Of a stretch of 33,763 bases of DNA, positions 8,811 to 17,916 are shown in pieces. A model generated the notes under the pieces. That model was not told the origin of the DNA and searched no databases. It was given only the letters and a program-made list of their open reading frames with translations. The translations under genes were made by a program, and so were the position numbers. The DNA is taken from NCBI RefSeq assembly GCF_030758955.1, contig NZ_CP132360.1, forward strand, positions 2,159,678 through 2,193,440. Reading direction: 5' to 3'. This stretch comes from Agrococcus beijingensis (GTDB lineage: Bacteria > Actinomycetota > Actinomycetes > Actinomycetales > Microbacteriaceae). Within the stretch, counting starts at the first letter, position 1. Each line of letters starts with the position of its first letter.

Positions 8811-10055
8811 ATGAGCAGCCGCGTGATCGCCGAGCCCAGCACCGCACGCGGGCCGCACTGGTTCCTGCTGCTGGGGCCGGCGCTCGTCGCGGGTGTCGCG
8901 TACCTCGACCCCGGCAACGTCGCGTCGAACGTGACGGCCGGCGCGCGCTACGGCTACCTGCTCATCTGGGTGGTCGTGAGCGCGAACCTCGTCGCGTGGC
9001 TGATCCAGTACCTCTCGGCCAAGCTCGGCGTCGTGACGGGCAAGAGCCTGCCGGAGCTGTGCGGCGAGCGGATGGGCTCGCGCGCCGGCCGCATCGCCTA
9101 CTGGCTGCAGGCCGAAGGCGTCGCGATGGCGACCGATCTCGCCGAGGTGATCGGCGGAGCGGTGGCGCTCTGGCTGCTGTTCGACGTGCCGCTGCTGCTC
9201 GGAGGGCTGATCACCGGCGGCGTGTCCATGGCGCTGCTGGCGGTGCAGTCCCGACGCGGACCGCGTGCGTTCGAAGGCATCGTGATCGCGCTGCTCGCGG
9301 TCATCGTGCTCGGATTCACCTGGGGAGTGGTCGTGTCGCCGCCAGACGCCGCAGGCGTCGCGGCCGGGCTCGTGCCTCGCTTCCAGGGCACCGACTCCGT
9401 CCTGCTCGCCGTCAGCATCCTGGGGGCGACGATCATGCCGCACGCGATCTACGCGCACTCCAGCCTCGCGCGCGACCGCTTCCGCGATCGAGCCGGCTTG
9501 AGCACCCCGCGACTGCTGCGCGCGACGCGCATCGACGTGTCCGTCGCGATGGTGATCGCCGGAGGGGTCAACATCGCGATGATGCTGCTGGCCGCGGCGA
9601 ACCTGGCAGGCGTCGCCGGCACCGACTCCCTGGAGGGAGCGCATGCTGCGCTCGGGGAGTCGCTCGGACCCGTCGTCGCGACGCTCTTCGCCGTCGGCCT
9701 GCTCGCCTCCGGCCTCGCCTCCACCTCGGTCGGTGCATACGCCGGCGCTGAGATCATGCAGGGGCTGCTCCGCACGCGCGTGCCGCTGGTGACCCGGCGC
9801 CTCGTCACCCTGATCCCGGCGCTCGCCGTGCTCGCCCTCGGCGTCGACCCGACCCTCGCGCTCGTGCTGAGCCAGGTGGTGCTGTCGTTCGGCATCCCGT
9901 TCGCCCTCATCCCGCTCGTGCGCCTCACCGCCGACCGCGCGCTCATGGGAGAGCATGTGAACCGGATCTGGACGACCCTCGGCGGTGCGATCGCCGCGGC
10001 GGCGCTCACGGGGCTCAACGGCGTACTGGTCTGGCTGGTGGTCGCGGGTTCGTGA
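8811..10055 (+). CDS. mntH: NRAMP-family Mn(II)/H+ symporter MntH
   Basis: Proton-driven importer of Mn(II), and less specifically Fe(II), in the cytoplasmic membrane. The 414-aa protein has about 11 transmembrane helices. The TM1 metal-binding signature D-P-G-N is at about residue 30 (YLDPGNVASNVTAGARYGY), and the TM6 signature M-P-H is in IMPHAIYAHSSL; both carry the residues that coordinate Mn in the NRAMP family. There is no ribosome-binding site; the ATG at 8811 coincides with the predicted transcript start. A palindromic operator over the -35 region suggests repression at high manganese. The CDF exporter immediately upstream is on the same strand but mntH has its own promoter. Confidence 0.95.
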   Translation: MSSRVIAEPSTARGPHWFLLLGPALVAGVAYLDPGNVASNVTAGARYGYLLIWVVVSANLVAWLIQYLSAKLGVVTGKSLPELCGERMGSRAGRIAYWLQAEGVAMATDLAEVIGGAVALWLLFDVPLLLGGLITGGVSMALLAVQSRRGPRAFEGIVIALLAVIVLGFTWGVVVSPPDAAGVAAGLVPRFQGTDSVLLAVSILGATIMPHAIYAHSSLARDRFRDRAGLSTPRLLRATRIDVSVAMVIAGGVNIAMMLLAAANLAGVAGTDSLEGAHAALGESLGPVVATLFAVGLLASGLASTSVGAYAGAEIMQGLLRTRVPLVTRRLVTLIPALAVLALGVDPTLALVLSQVVLSFGIPFALIPLVRLTADRALMGEHVNRIWTTLGGAIAAAALTGLNGVLVWLVVAGS

Positions 10056-10081
10056 GGCGGGCGGCGCATCGGCCGCCCGCC
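10056..10081. terminator. Hairpin terminator after mntH (bidirectional)
   Basis: A 10-bp perfect stem (10056-10065 with 10072-10081) and a 6-nt loop begin directly after the mntH stop codon and lie before the 3' end of the convergent M23 peptidase gene. Confidence 0.8.
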
Positions 10082-10112
10082 ACCCAGGGCGGTGGCAGCG
10101 GAGCGCTGGGGC

Positions 10113-11306
10113 CTAGGAGGTCTCGAGGCGCATCTGTCGCGTCTGCAGCCAGAGCACCGGATCGAACGAGACGTAGTCGCTGTTCTTCAGCTCCAGGTGC
10201 AGGTGAGGGCCCGTGGATCGCCCGGTGCTGCCGACCTCGCCGACGACCGTCGAGATGTCGACCACCTGCCCCACCTCGACCTGGATCGAGCCGGCCAGCA
10301 TGTGGGGATACCACGACTGGACGAACTGTCCGTCGATGTTGTGGTCGATGAAGACGGCGTAGCCTCCGCCACCGGGGTTGTTGCCCTGCCACACCGCGGA
10401 GACGACGCCGTTCGCGATCGGGCGGATCTCCTGCCCGGGCGGGAGCGGGATGTCGGTGCCGCCGTGGAATCCGCCTGTGCGGTAGCCGAAGCCGCTCGAG
10501 ATGGGCAGCTGCGCGAGCTCGGGGAACGGCGTCTGCACGTAGGCGGTCTCCAGCTGCGACCACGTCTCGGGGAACGCTGGGCTGCCGCCGAAGTAGGAGC
10601 CGCCTCGCTCGGAGTCTGCGGTGCGCTGCATCGCTGCGCGCTCCTCGGCGGTCAGCAGGGCGCTCGCACGCGCGTCGTTGACCACGATCTCGTCGCGCGG
10701 GAAGAGGGTCGTCACATCGGCAGCCACCGGATCGAGCGACTGCACGCCGGGCTCGAGCTGTGCGACGTCAGGCTCGAGCTGACTCGGTGTCTGCACTGCC
10801 TGCGCGGGCAACGAGGTCACCACGACCAGGGAGCCGATGAGCAGCAGCGCTCCTCCCGCCGTGACGTGCTTCGCGACCGTGCTGGCCCAACGCCCGCGGG
10901 CCGGTCGGCGGCTCGGCCGGATCGCAGCCGATCGTGCGGGCGCCCCGGATCCTCCCGACGGCTGCGGGCGCCGCGCTCTGGTGGTGGGCGTGTGCTCGCC
11001 GGCGTTGCCGAGCGCGGGCGCGTCGACACGGATGCTCGGGCTCTCGGGGCCACCGGGCGCGGCCAGCTGCACGGGAAGCGCATGGGCTGCGCGGGTCGCC
11101 GTCTCCCGCATGGCCCGCCGGCTCGTGTACAGGGCGGGCGAGCCCTCGGCCACCGTCGGACGCGGCCCGGTGCGGCCCTCCGCCGCAGTGCGCTGGATGG
11201 CAGAGGCGGCTCGCTCGCGCTCCCGGAGTGCCTTCCGTGTCATCGGAGCCTCGCTCGGGACGCTCTGGGGTGGCGCGCCGGATGCTCCAGGGACGGGCGT
11301 GTTCAC
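10113..11306 (-). CDS. Membrane-anchored or secreted M23-family peptidoglycan endopeptidase
   Basis: Zinc metallopeptidase of the lysostaphin/LytM type that cleaves peptide cross-links of peptidoglycan. With the GTG at 11306 it is 397 aa: a disordered Pro/Ser/Arg-rich cytoplasmic part of about 147 residues, one hydrophobic segment (about 148-169, ending LPAQA, perhaps cleaved), a linker and a C-terminal M23 domain. Zinc ligands are visible as H281-x3-D285 (FHGGTD) and H370 in the HLH motif 368-370 (GPHLHLEL). The open frame extends to 11444, but the promoter repeat at 11408-11423 lies inside that extension. The GTG at 11306 follows GAGGAG; the ATG at 11243 (MTRKALRERERA) is the other option. 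Probably part of a cell-wall remodelling regulon. Confidence 0.88.
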   Translation of the reverse strand: MNTPVPGASGAPPQSVPSEAPMTRKALRERERAASAIQRTAAEGRTGPRPTVAEGSPALYTSRRAMRETATRAAHALPVQLAAPGGPESPSIRVDAPALGNAGEHTPTTRARRPQPSGGSGAPARSAAIRPSRRPARGRWASTVAKHVTAGGALLLIGSLVVVTSLPAQAVQTPSQLEPDVAQLEPGVQSLDPVAADVTTLFPRDEIVVNDARASALLTAEERAAMQRTADSERGGSYFGGSPAFPETWSQLETAYVQTPFPELAQLPISSGFGYRTGGFHGGTDIPLPPGQEIRPIANGVVSAVWQGNNPGGGGYAVFIDHNIDGQFVQSWYPHMLAGSIQVEVGQVVDISTVVGEVGSTGRSTGPHLHLELKNSDYVSFDPVLWLQTRQMRLETS

Positions 11307-11407
11307 AGGGGGAGGGCTCCTCAGGGCCGGGGTGGTGGTGCGCAGGGACGGTGGCGGGCTGCCGCGGGTGGTCGCAGACGCGTGGCGTCGATCGCCCAGC
11401 GTCGAAG

Positions 11408-11423
11408 ATAACAAATCGGTAAC
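11408..11423 (-). promoter_or_regulatory. Direct-repeat box (ATAAC-N6-GTAAC) of the M23 peptidase gene
   Basis: On the plus strand ATAAC (11408-11412) and GTAAC (11419-11423) are separated by 6 bp (11-bp period); in the gene's sense they read GTTAC-N6-GTTAT. The same arrangement occurs at 17826-17841 and 18760-18786 before two other cell-wall hydrolase genes. GTAAC-type direct repeats are reported for the actinobacterial response regulator MtrA, which controls cell-wall hydrolases. A -10-like TTATCT overlaps the box, predicting a leader of roughly 90 nt before the GTG at 11306. Confidence 0.65.
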
Positions 11424-11520
11424 GCGAGCGCGAATGCGTCCCATCGGCAGCGGGGCCGGTCCGGTGCCGCGACGGCGTGGGCCGATGGCCGCCGTGGGCT
11501 GAGCCAGCGCGGATCGACGG

Positions 11521-11526
11521 TACGAT
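11521..11526 (+). promoter_or_regulatory. -10 box TACGAT for the DsbA-like gene (leaderless)
   Basis: TACGAT ends 7 bases before the GTG at 11534, so transcription should begin on or next to the start codon. The in-frame ATG at 11525 overlaps this box and is therefore unlikely to be used. Confidence 0.6.
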
Positions 11527-11533
11527 GGGGTGC

Positions 11534-12217
11534 GTGCGTAACCGACTTGCAGCCGTGATCTCGATCATCCTCGGAGCGGCGGCGGTCATCGCCATCGTCC
11601 TGCTCCTCGTCGTGCGCCCGTGGGAGAGCAGCGGCTCGCCCGTGGACGGGGCGGCGCCCAGCGAGACCGGCCAGTCCGAGGCTGCGCTGCCGCCGCTGGT
11701 CGACGAGACCACCCACATCCTGAACGACGCGGGCGAGGGCGCGCCGGTCGTGGTGGAGTTCCTCGACTTCGAGTGCGAGGCGTGCGGCGCTGTCTATCCC
11801 ACGATGGAGGAGCTCCGAGAGAAGTACGACGGCCAGGTCACGTTCGCGGTGCGGTACTTCCCGCTCCCGGGCCACTTCAACTCCGGCAACGCCGCGGTCG
11901 CCGTGGAGGCGGCAGCGCAGCAGGGCGCGTTCGAAGCGATGTACCAGCGGATGTTCGAGACGCAGACGGCGTGGGGAGAGGCCCAGACCTCTGCCGCCGA
12001 CCTGTTCCGCGGCTACGCGCAGGAGCTGGGGCTCGACCTGGCCGCCTACGACGCCGCCATCGCCGATCCGGCGACGCTCGCGCGCGTCGAGCTCGACTTC
12101 CAGGCAGGCATGGCGCTGGGCGTCGACCGCACGCCGAGCATCTTCATCGATGGCGAGCGGCTGGAGCTGGAGACGATCGACGACATCGAGACCGCGATCC
12201 GCTCGGCGATGGAGTAG
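11534..12217 (+). CDS. DsbA-like thiol-disulfide oxidoreductase (membrane-anchored)
   Basis: Extracytoplasmic thioredoxin-fold protein of 227 aa that probably forms or isomerises disulfides in exported proteins. One hydrophobic anchor at residues 6-27 (AAVISIILGAAAVIAIVLLLVV) is followed by a flexible linker and a Thioredoxin_4 (DsbA-like) domain. The redox motif is C81-E-A-C84 in FLDFECEACGAVYP, and the cis-proline loop is T200-P201 (VDRTPSIFIDG). The GTG start at 11534 follows from a -10 box 7 bases upstream and gives a compact MRNRLAAVIS beginning. It is divergent from the M23 peptidase gene and is followed by the CmtR-like regulator in the same direction. Confidence 0.9.
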   Translation: MRNRLAAVISIILGAAAVIAIVLLLVVRPWESSGSPVDGAAPSETGQSEAALPPLVDETTHILNDAGEGAPVVVEFLDFECEACGAVYPTMEELREKYDGQVTFAVRYFPLPGHFNSGNAAVAVEAAAQQGAFEAMYQRMFETQTAWGEAQTSAADLFRGYAQELGLDLAAYDAAIADPATLARVELDFQAGMALGVDRTPSIFIDGERLELETIDDIETAIRSAME

Positions 12218-12275
12218 TCCGCGGCGCGACCGGTTGTCTCCGGGCGTCGCAGGCAGTGTCGGTCAGCGCCTCCTG

Positions 12276-12281
12276 TACAGT
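12276..12281 (+). promoter_or_regulatory. -10 box TACAGT for the cmtR-like gene (leaderless)
   Basis: TACAGT ends 6 bases before the ATG at 12288, so the transcript is predicted to start on the initiation codon. No convincing -35 element or palindromic operator is visible between 12218 and 12287. Confidence 0.55.
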
Positions 12282-12287
12282 CATTGC

Positions 12288-12641
12288 ATGCTGACCATTG
12301 CCACGCGCCTCGACGTGATGCACCGCCTGGGGCGCGCCATGGCCGACCCGACCCGCGCCCGCATCCTGCTGCAGCTGCTCGACCAGCCCGGCTACCCGGC
12401 GGTCCTCGCCCGCGACCTCGCGCTCACGCGCACGAACGTCTCGAACCACCTGGCGTGCCTGCGCGACTGCGGCATCGTCGTCGCCGAGCCGGAGGGCCGC
12501 CAGACGCGGTACGAGATGGCCGATGCGCACCTCGCCCGCGCGATCGAGTCGCTGATGGCGGTCACGCTCGCGGTCGACGAGGGCGCGCCCTGCATCGACG
12601 ACTCCTGCACGGTCGAGGGCTGCTGCGAGGCGTCAGCCTGA
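12288..12641 (+). CDS. CmtR-like Cd(II)/Pb(II)-sensing ArsR-family repressor
   Basis: Metal-sensing winged-helix repressor of 117 aa that closely resembles Mycobacterium tuberculosis CmtR over its whole length (RLGRAMADPTRARIL, LTRTNVSNHLACLRDCG, VVAEPEGRQTRYEMAD). The Cd/Pb ligands known from CmtR, Cys57, Cys61 and Cys102, occur here at exactly the same residue numbers (C57 and C61 in LACLRDCG, C102 in PCIDD). Three further Cys follow at 107, 112 and 113 (SCTVEGCCE), which could form a second site. No metal exporter is adjacent: the next gene is convergent and unrelated, so the target is either the promoter itself or a distant operon. Confidence 0.92.
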   Translation: MLTIATRLDVMHRLGRAMADPTRARILLQLLDQPGYPAVLARDLALTRTNVSNHLACLRDCGIVVAEPEGRQTRYEMADAHLARAIESLMAVTLAVDEGAPCIDDSCTVEGCCEASA

Positions 12642-12747
12642 CCGCGGATCGGCGCTGACGACGACGCGGGCGGAGATGCCTGCTGCGTCGTGCCCGCACG
12701 AGCCGACGGCGGCGCAGCCGCAGCGCGGCGCAGCCCCGCAGCGGCAC

Positions 12748-14409
12748 TCAGGCGCGAGCGGCTCCGAGGCCGGCGACCTTGGTGATCGCGCTCAGCGGCA
12801 GGGTGCGCTCGACGTCGCGGTTCGCGTCGCGGGCGCGCAGGCGGCCGTTGGCGACGGCGAGCGGCACGAGCTCGACGTCGACCGGCTCGCCGGTGGTGGT
12901 GACGGTGAGGCGCACGGGCATGCGCTCGCGCACGGCGGCCTGGAGCTGCCGCTCGAGCCAGGCGCGCTCGTGCTCGCCCACCTCGAAGCCGCTGTCGCGG
13001 AGCCGGGCGACCAGGCGGTGGCGCTCGTGCTCGCGGCGCGGCGCCCGCTCGATGGCGCGCACGATGAGCCTGCCGGCGTCGTCCTCGAGCACGGCGGGGT
13101 AGCGCTCGTCGAGCAGCACCTCGAGCGCCTCCTCGGGGCTGACGCGGAACGTGACGCGGTGCGCGCCCGTCTGCTGCGGCCCGATCGCGACGAGCGCCCG
13201 GTCGACCGCGATCGTGCGGATCAGCTGCTCGTCGTCGCTGCGCGCCTGCGCTCGGGCGCCGCCCTCGGCGACGGCGCGCACGCGCAGCGAGCCGAACCGC
13301 GAGGCGGTGTCGCGCACGAGGTAGGCGACCGGCTGCGGCAGCCCGGTGAGCGAGATGTCGGCGAGGAAGGCGAGCAGCCCCTCGGCGGTCTCGCCGGCCG
13401 CGAGGCCCGCGGCGACCGACTGGGCGGTGATGCGCCACTGCGAGGCGATGCCGGCGCGCTCGATGCGGGCCATGCCGCGCAGGCGCGCGTCGACGGCGGC
13501 CTCGAGCGGACCGGGGGCGACGGCCGACAGGTCGGGCTGCAGGTAGACGGATGCGGTGGCGGGCGGCACGTGGGCGGCGAGCGTCGCGAGCGCGGCGGCC
13601 GGGTCGTCGCGCAGGGCGACCGCGAGCGTGGTGAGCGCGTCGCGCTCGGCGAGCCCGAGCCGGTGCGCCTGGCGCAGCTGCCGCTGGCGCGCGGCGCGCA
13701 CGGTGTCGTCGGCGAGCGGGAAGTCGCCCGAGGCGACGGCCGCGGCGTCGGGCGTGGCGGCGAGCCAGGCGCGTGCGATCGCGAGCCAGCGCTCGGGCAC
13801 GGCGGCCCCCAGCCAGGCGTCGGCGTCGACGGTGGCGCGGAGGCGGCCGTCGTGGCGGTCGACGAGGCCGGCGAGCGCGGCGAGGTCGAGCCGCTCGTCG
13901 AGCTGCGCGGGCTCGGCGTCGATCGCGGCGGCCAGGTCGCGCACGGTGGCGGCGGGCAGCTGCGCGCGGCTGCGCAGCGTCACCGGGTGGTCGGCGATGC
14001 GGTGCACGAGCTCGGCGATCTTGATCGCCTCGTCGATCGCGAGCTGGGGCGCGACGGCGCTGTCGAGCGGCGCGGGCGGCTCGGGGGCGTCGCCCGGCCC
14101 CGGGCCCGCCGATCCCGGCAGCGACGAGAGGGCGGCGGCCGCCGCGGCCCGCACCTGCGGCAGCGCGAGCCCGTCGGCGCCCAGCAGCAGCGCGTCGAGC
14201 CGGGGCGTCGAGGTGCCGGCGGCGAGCGCGACGAGCTCTGCACCCGACCGCCACCGGAGCGCCTGCGCGATGGAGGCATCCGCCACCAGGTGCTCGGCGA
14301 GGTCGAACGTGGAGCTCAGCTGCGGCGGCGCCTGCCGCTCGACGACCAGCTGGTCGAGGGCGTCGTCGGCCATCGCCTGGATGCGGGCGGCGAGCGCGAC
14401 GACGTCCAT
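12748..14409 (-). CDS. Helicase-associated protein (Helicase_C_3 / XPB-partner type)
   Basis: A 553-aa Ala/Arg/Leu-rich protein of the actinobacterial family annotated as helicase-associated domain-containing (relatives such as Rv0862c beside the Mtb XPB gene, from memory). It is built of repeated winged-helix-like segments, with a conserved C-terminal block in which VYLQPDLSAVAPGPLE and RIERAGIASQWRITAQS stand out, followed by YPAVLEDD and a C-terminal WYL-like tail. It lacks Walker motifs, so it is not itself a helicase; it probably works with the XPB helicase, which here lies 5 kb downstream instead of next door. The ATG at 14409 overlaps the stop of the upstream small membrane protein (TGATG), so they are coupled. 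Confidence 0.85.
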   Translation of the reverse strand: MDVVALAARIQAMADDALDQLVVERQAPPQLSSTFDLAEHLVADASIAQALRWRSGAELVALAAGTSTPRLDALLLGADGLALPQVRAAAAAALSSLPGSAGPGPGDAPEPPAPLDSAVAPQLAIDEAIKIAELVHRIADHPVTLRSRAQLPAATVRDLAAAIDAEPAQLDERLDLAALAGLVDRHDGRLRATVDADAWLGAAVPERWLAIARAWLAATPDAAAVASGDFPLADDTVRAARQRQLRQAHRLGLAERDALTTLAVALRDDPAAALATLAAHVPPATASVYLQPDLSAVAPGPLEAAVDARLRGMARIERAGIASQWRITAQSVAAGLAAGETAEGLLAFLADISLTGLPQPVAYLVRDTASRFGSLRVRAVAEGGARAQARSDDEQLIRTIAVDRALVAIGPQQTGAHRVTFRVSPEEALEVLLDERYPAVLEDDAGRLIVRAIERAPRREHERHRLVARLRDSGFEVGEHERAWLERQLQAAVRERMPVRLTVTTTGEPVDVELVPLAVANGRLRARDANRDVERTLPLSAITKVAGLGAARA

Positions 14410-14720
14410 CAGCGGCTGCGCGACTTGCCGCGGGCGCTGACGACGATGAGCGCCACGAGGCAGACGATCGCCAGCGGCAGCGCGACCAGCGGCAGCCAGT
14501 AGGCCCACTGCCAGACGACGCTGGCGAAGAAGGCGACGCTGTCGCGGAAGCCGACGTGCGCCATCGTGGCGGCGAAGCCGAGCAGGGCGATCCCCAAGAG
14601 GACGACCACGCTCACCGCCAGCGCGCGCTCCCAGCGGTCGCGGGCGGAGCGGGGCGTGGCGACGCCGGCGGCCTCCCGCGGGCGGGGGCGCTGCGTGGGG
14701 TTGCTGCTGGCCTTCGGCAT
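14409..14720 (-). CDS. Small two-helix membrane protein, unknown function
   Basis: A 103-aa protein with a basic, Pro-rich N-terminus (about 30 residues) and two transmembrane segments at about residues 33-58 (ALAVSVVVLLGIALLGFAA) and 75-98 (WLPLVALPLAIVCLVALIVV), ending in a positively charged tail (ARGKSRSR). No catalytic motif is seen. Similar small Microbacteriaceae proteins are often mis-annotated as transporter ATPases, but it has no Walker motif. The minus-strand -10 box TACCCT (14727-14732) lies 6 bases before the ATG, so the transcript is probably leaderless. It overlaps the helicase-associated gene by one base. Confidence 0.78.
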   Translation of the reverse strand: MPKASSNPTQRPRPREAAGVATPRSARDRWERALAVSVVVLLGIALLGFAATMAHVGFRDSVAFFASVVWQWAYWLPLVALPLAIVCLVALIVVSARGKSRSR

Positions 14721-14726
14721 CCGTCC

Positions 14727-14768
14727 AGGGTATCGCGGTCGGGCGCTCAGCGGCACGCCCAGTACGCT
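14727..14768. promoter_or_regulatory. Divergent promoters of the small membrane protein and the cold-shock gene
   Basis: On the minus strand TACCCT (14727-14732) stands 6 bases before the ATG at 14720. On the plus strand TACGCT (14763-14768) would give a start near 14775 and a leader of about 42 nt before the cold-shock ATG, which has its own GGGAGG ribosome site. Confidence 0.5.
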
Positions 14769-14816
14769 GGGGCGGTGCGGCAGAGCGCCGCTCTGACAGC
14801 GCAGCGGGAGGGTGCC

Positions 14817-15191
14817 ATGCCGACGGGCAGGGTCAAGTTCTTCGACGACGCCAAGGGCTTCGGCTTCATCGCCGGCGACGACGGCGGCGAGGTGTTCCTG
14901 CATGCCTCGGCGGTGCCCGAGGGGCTCGTCATCAAGCCCGGCGCCAAGGTCGAGTACGGCATCGCCGAGGGCCGTCGCGGCCCGCAGGCGCTGTCGCTGC
15001 GACTCATCGGCACGCCCGCGGTGAAGGCCGCTCGTCGCGACACCGAGGACATGGCGATCATCGTCGAGGACCTCGTGCGGCTGCTCGACACGATCGGCAA
15101 CGACCTCCGTCGCGGCCGCTACCCCAGTGCGGCGCACGGCTCGACCGTCGCCCAGATGCTGCGAAGGGTCGCCGATGACCTCGACGCCTGA
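14817..15191 (+). CDS. Cold-shock domain protein with C-terminal extension
   Basis: Single-stranded nucleic-acid-binding protein of 124 aa. Residues 1-65 form a CspA-type cold-shock domain with RNP1 (KGFGFI) and RNP2 (VFLHAS). Beyond it lies a roughly 55-residue helical extension (TEDMAIIVEDLVRLLDTIGNDLRRGRYP), as in long actinobacterial Csps, whereas classic CspA has about 70 residues. GGGAGG at 14806-14811 is placed 5 bases before the ATG at 14817. The 3' end overlaps the DUF3027-like gene by 17 bp, so both proteins are probably made from one message. Confidence 0.93.
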   Translation: MPTGRVKFFDDAKGFGFIAGDDGGEVFLHASAVPEGLVIKPGAKVEYGIAEGRRGPQALSLRLIGTPAVKAARRDTEDMAIIVEDLVRLLDTIGNDLRRGRYPSAAHGSTVAQMLRRVADDLDA

Positions 15192-15813
15192 TCCCGTTCC
15201 CGCTTCCGACGACGTGGCTGAGGCTGCCGAGACCGACGAGCGCACCGAGCGCACTGAGCCCGCGGAGCCCGGCGCCGCGCTCGAGCCGCGCCGCGCGCCC
15301 GTGCCCACGACGCCGACGATGCAGGAGCTCGAGCTGGCGCAGGCCGCGCTCGACGAGATCGCGGCGAGGGGCTCGGTCGGCGAGGTGCAGGACGCGCTCG
15401 CCGAGGGCGCTGCCAACGGCCCGCAGGTCATCGCGATCCGCCACGCCTCGCTGCTGCCCGGCTACCCCGACTGGTCGTGGACGGTGCTGCTCTCGCGCGG
15501 CCTGGAGGGCGGCCCGACCGTGCTCGAGGCGATGCTGCTGCCGGGCGACGGCTCGCTGCTGGCCCCCGCGTGGGTGCCCTGGTCGGAGCGGCTCGCCGAC
15601 TACCTCGCCGCCAAGCAGGCGGCCGGCGAGGAGGACGACGAGGAGCTCGAGTCGGATCTCGAGTCCGACCTCGACGACGACTTCGACGACGACTTCGAGG
15701 ACGTCGATGTCGACGCCGAGGATGCCGACGACGCGGACGACGCGGACGACGACGACGATGATGACGACAGCGACGCAGACGACGACGACGGCTGGGTCGA
15801 CGCCCGCGGGTAG
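15175..15813 (+). CDS. DUF3027-like protein with an acidic tail
   Basis: A 212-aa protein of unknown function. The central block (about residues 45-140) carries the conserved DUF3027 features GYPDWSWTVLL and LLAPAWVPWSERL. An acidic, Ala/Pro-rich N-terminus precedes it, and the last 65 residues are almost entirely Asp and Glu, a low-complexity tail that could mimic nucleic acid or bind basic proteins. GAAGGG before the ATG at 15175 and the 17-bp overlap with the cold-shock gene support the start and suggest a functional link to RNA or DNA binding. Function is inferred only from context. Confidence 0.83.
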   Translation: MTSTPDPVPASDDVAEAAETDERTERTEPAEPGAALEPRRAPVPTTPTMQELELAQAALDEIAARGSVGEVQDALAEGAANGPQVIAIRHASLLPGYPDWSWTVLLSRGLEGGPTVLEAMLLPGDGSLLAPAWVPWSERLADYLAAKQAAGEEDDEELESDLESDLDDDFDDDFEDVDVDAEDADDADDADDDDDDDDSDADDDDGWVDARG

Positions 15814-15849
15814 CCGCGTCCGTCCGGCCGTCGCCGCCGGCCGCCTCGC

Positions 15850-17704
<1,855 letters not shown>

Positions 17705-17729
17705 CCCAGCGCTCCCGCCGACGGGCATC

Positions 17730-17753
17730 GTCGCGCTCGGCCCACCGCGCGAC
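17730..17753 (+). terminator. Hairpin terminator after dtxR
   Basis: GTCGCGC (17730-17736) and GCGCGAC (17747-17753) form a perfect 7-bp stem with a 10-nt loop, 25 bp after the dtxR stop. No T tract. Confidence 0.55.
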
Positions 17754-17825
17754 AGGCTGATCGGCTCGTCACGTTCAGGAAGCTTCCAGCCCGCACTGAG
17801 GCTCGCCGACAGGTGTGGACCAATT

Positions 17826-17854
17826 GTGACGGAATGGTAACGGTCGGGTACTGT
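17826..17854 (+). promoter_or_regulatory. Direct-repeat box (GTGAC-N6-GTAAC) and -10 of the first NlpC/P60 gene
   Basis: GTGAC (17826-17830) and GTAAC (17837-17841) are spaced 6 bp, followed 7 bp later by a -10-like TACTGT (17849-17854). This matches boxes found before the M23 gene and the second cysteine-peptidase gene. It probably binds a shared regulator of the MtrA type, in activator position just upstream of -10. Confidence 0.68.
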
Positions 17855-17916
17855 CGCACCGGCAGCGCCGCATCCCGATGCGACGGACACTGCCTTACTG
17901 GGGGATCACGCAACGC

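Noticed and set aside
12642..12747. Small gene or structured RNA between cmtR and the helicase-associated gene
   Set aside because: Only a weak ACGACGC/GCGTCGT pairing and GC-rich repeats; no start with ribosome site and no conserved fold recognised.
12676..14502. A 608-codon plus-strand frame opposite the helicase-associated gene
   Set aside because: Low-complexity shadow (Gly/Arg/Ala) antisense to a conserved gene.
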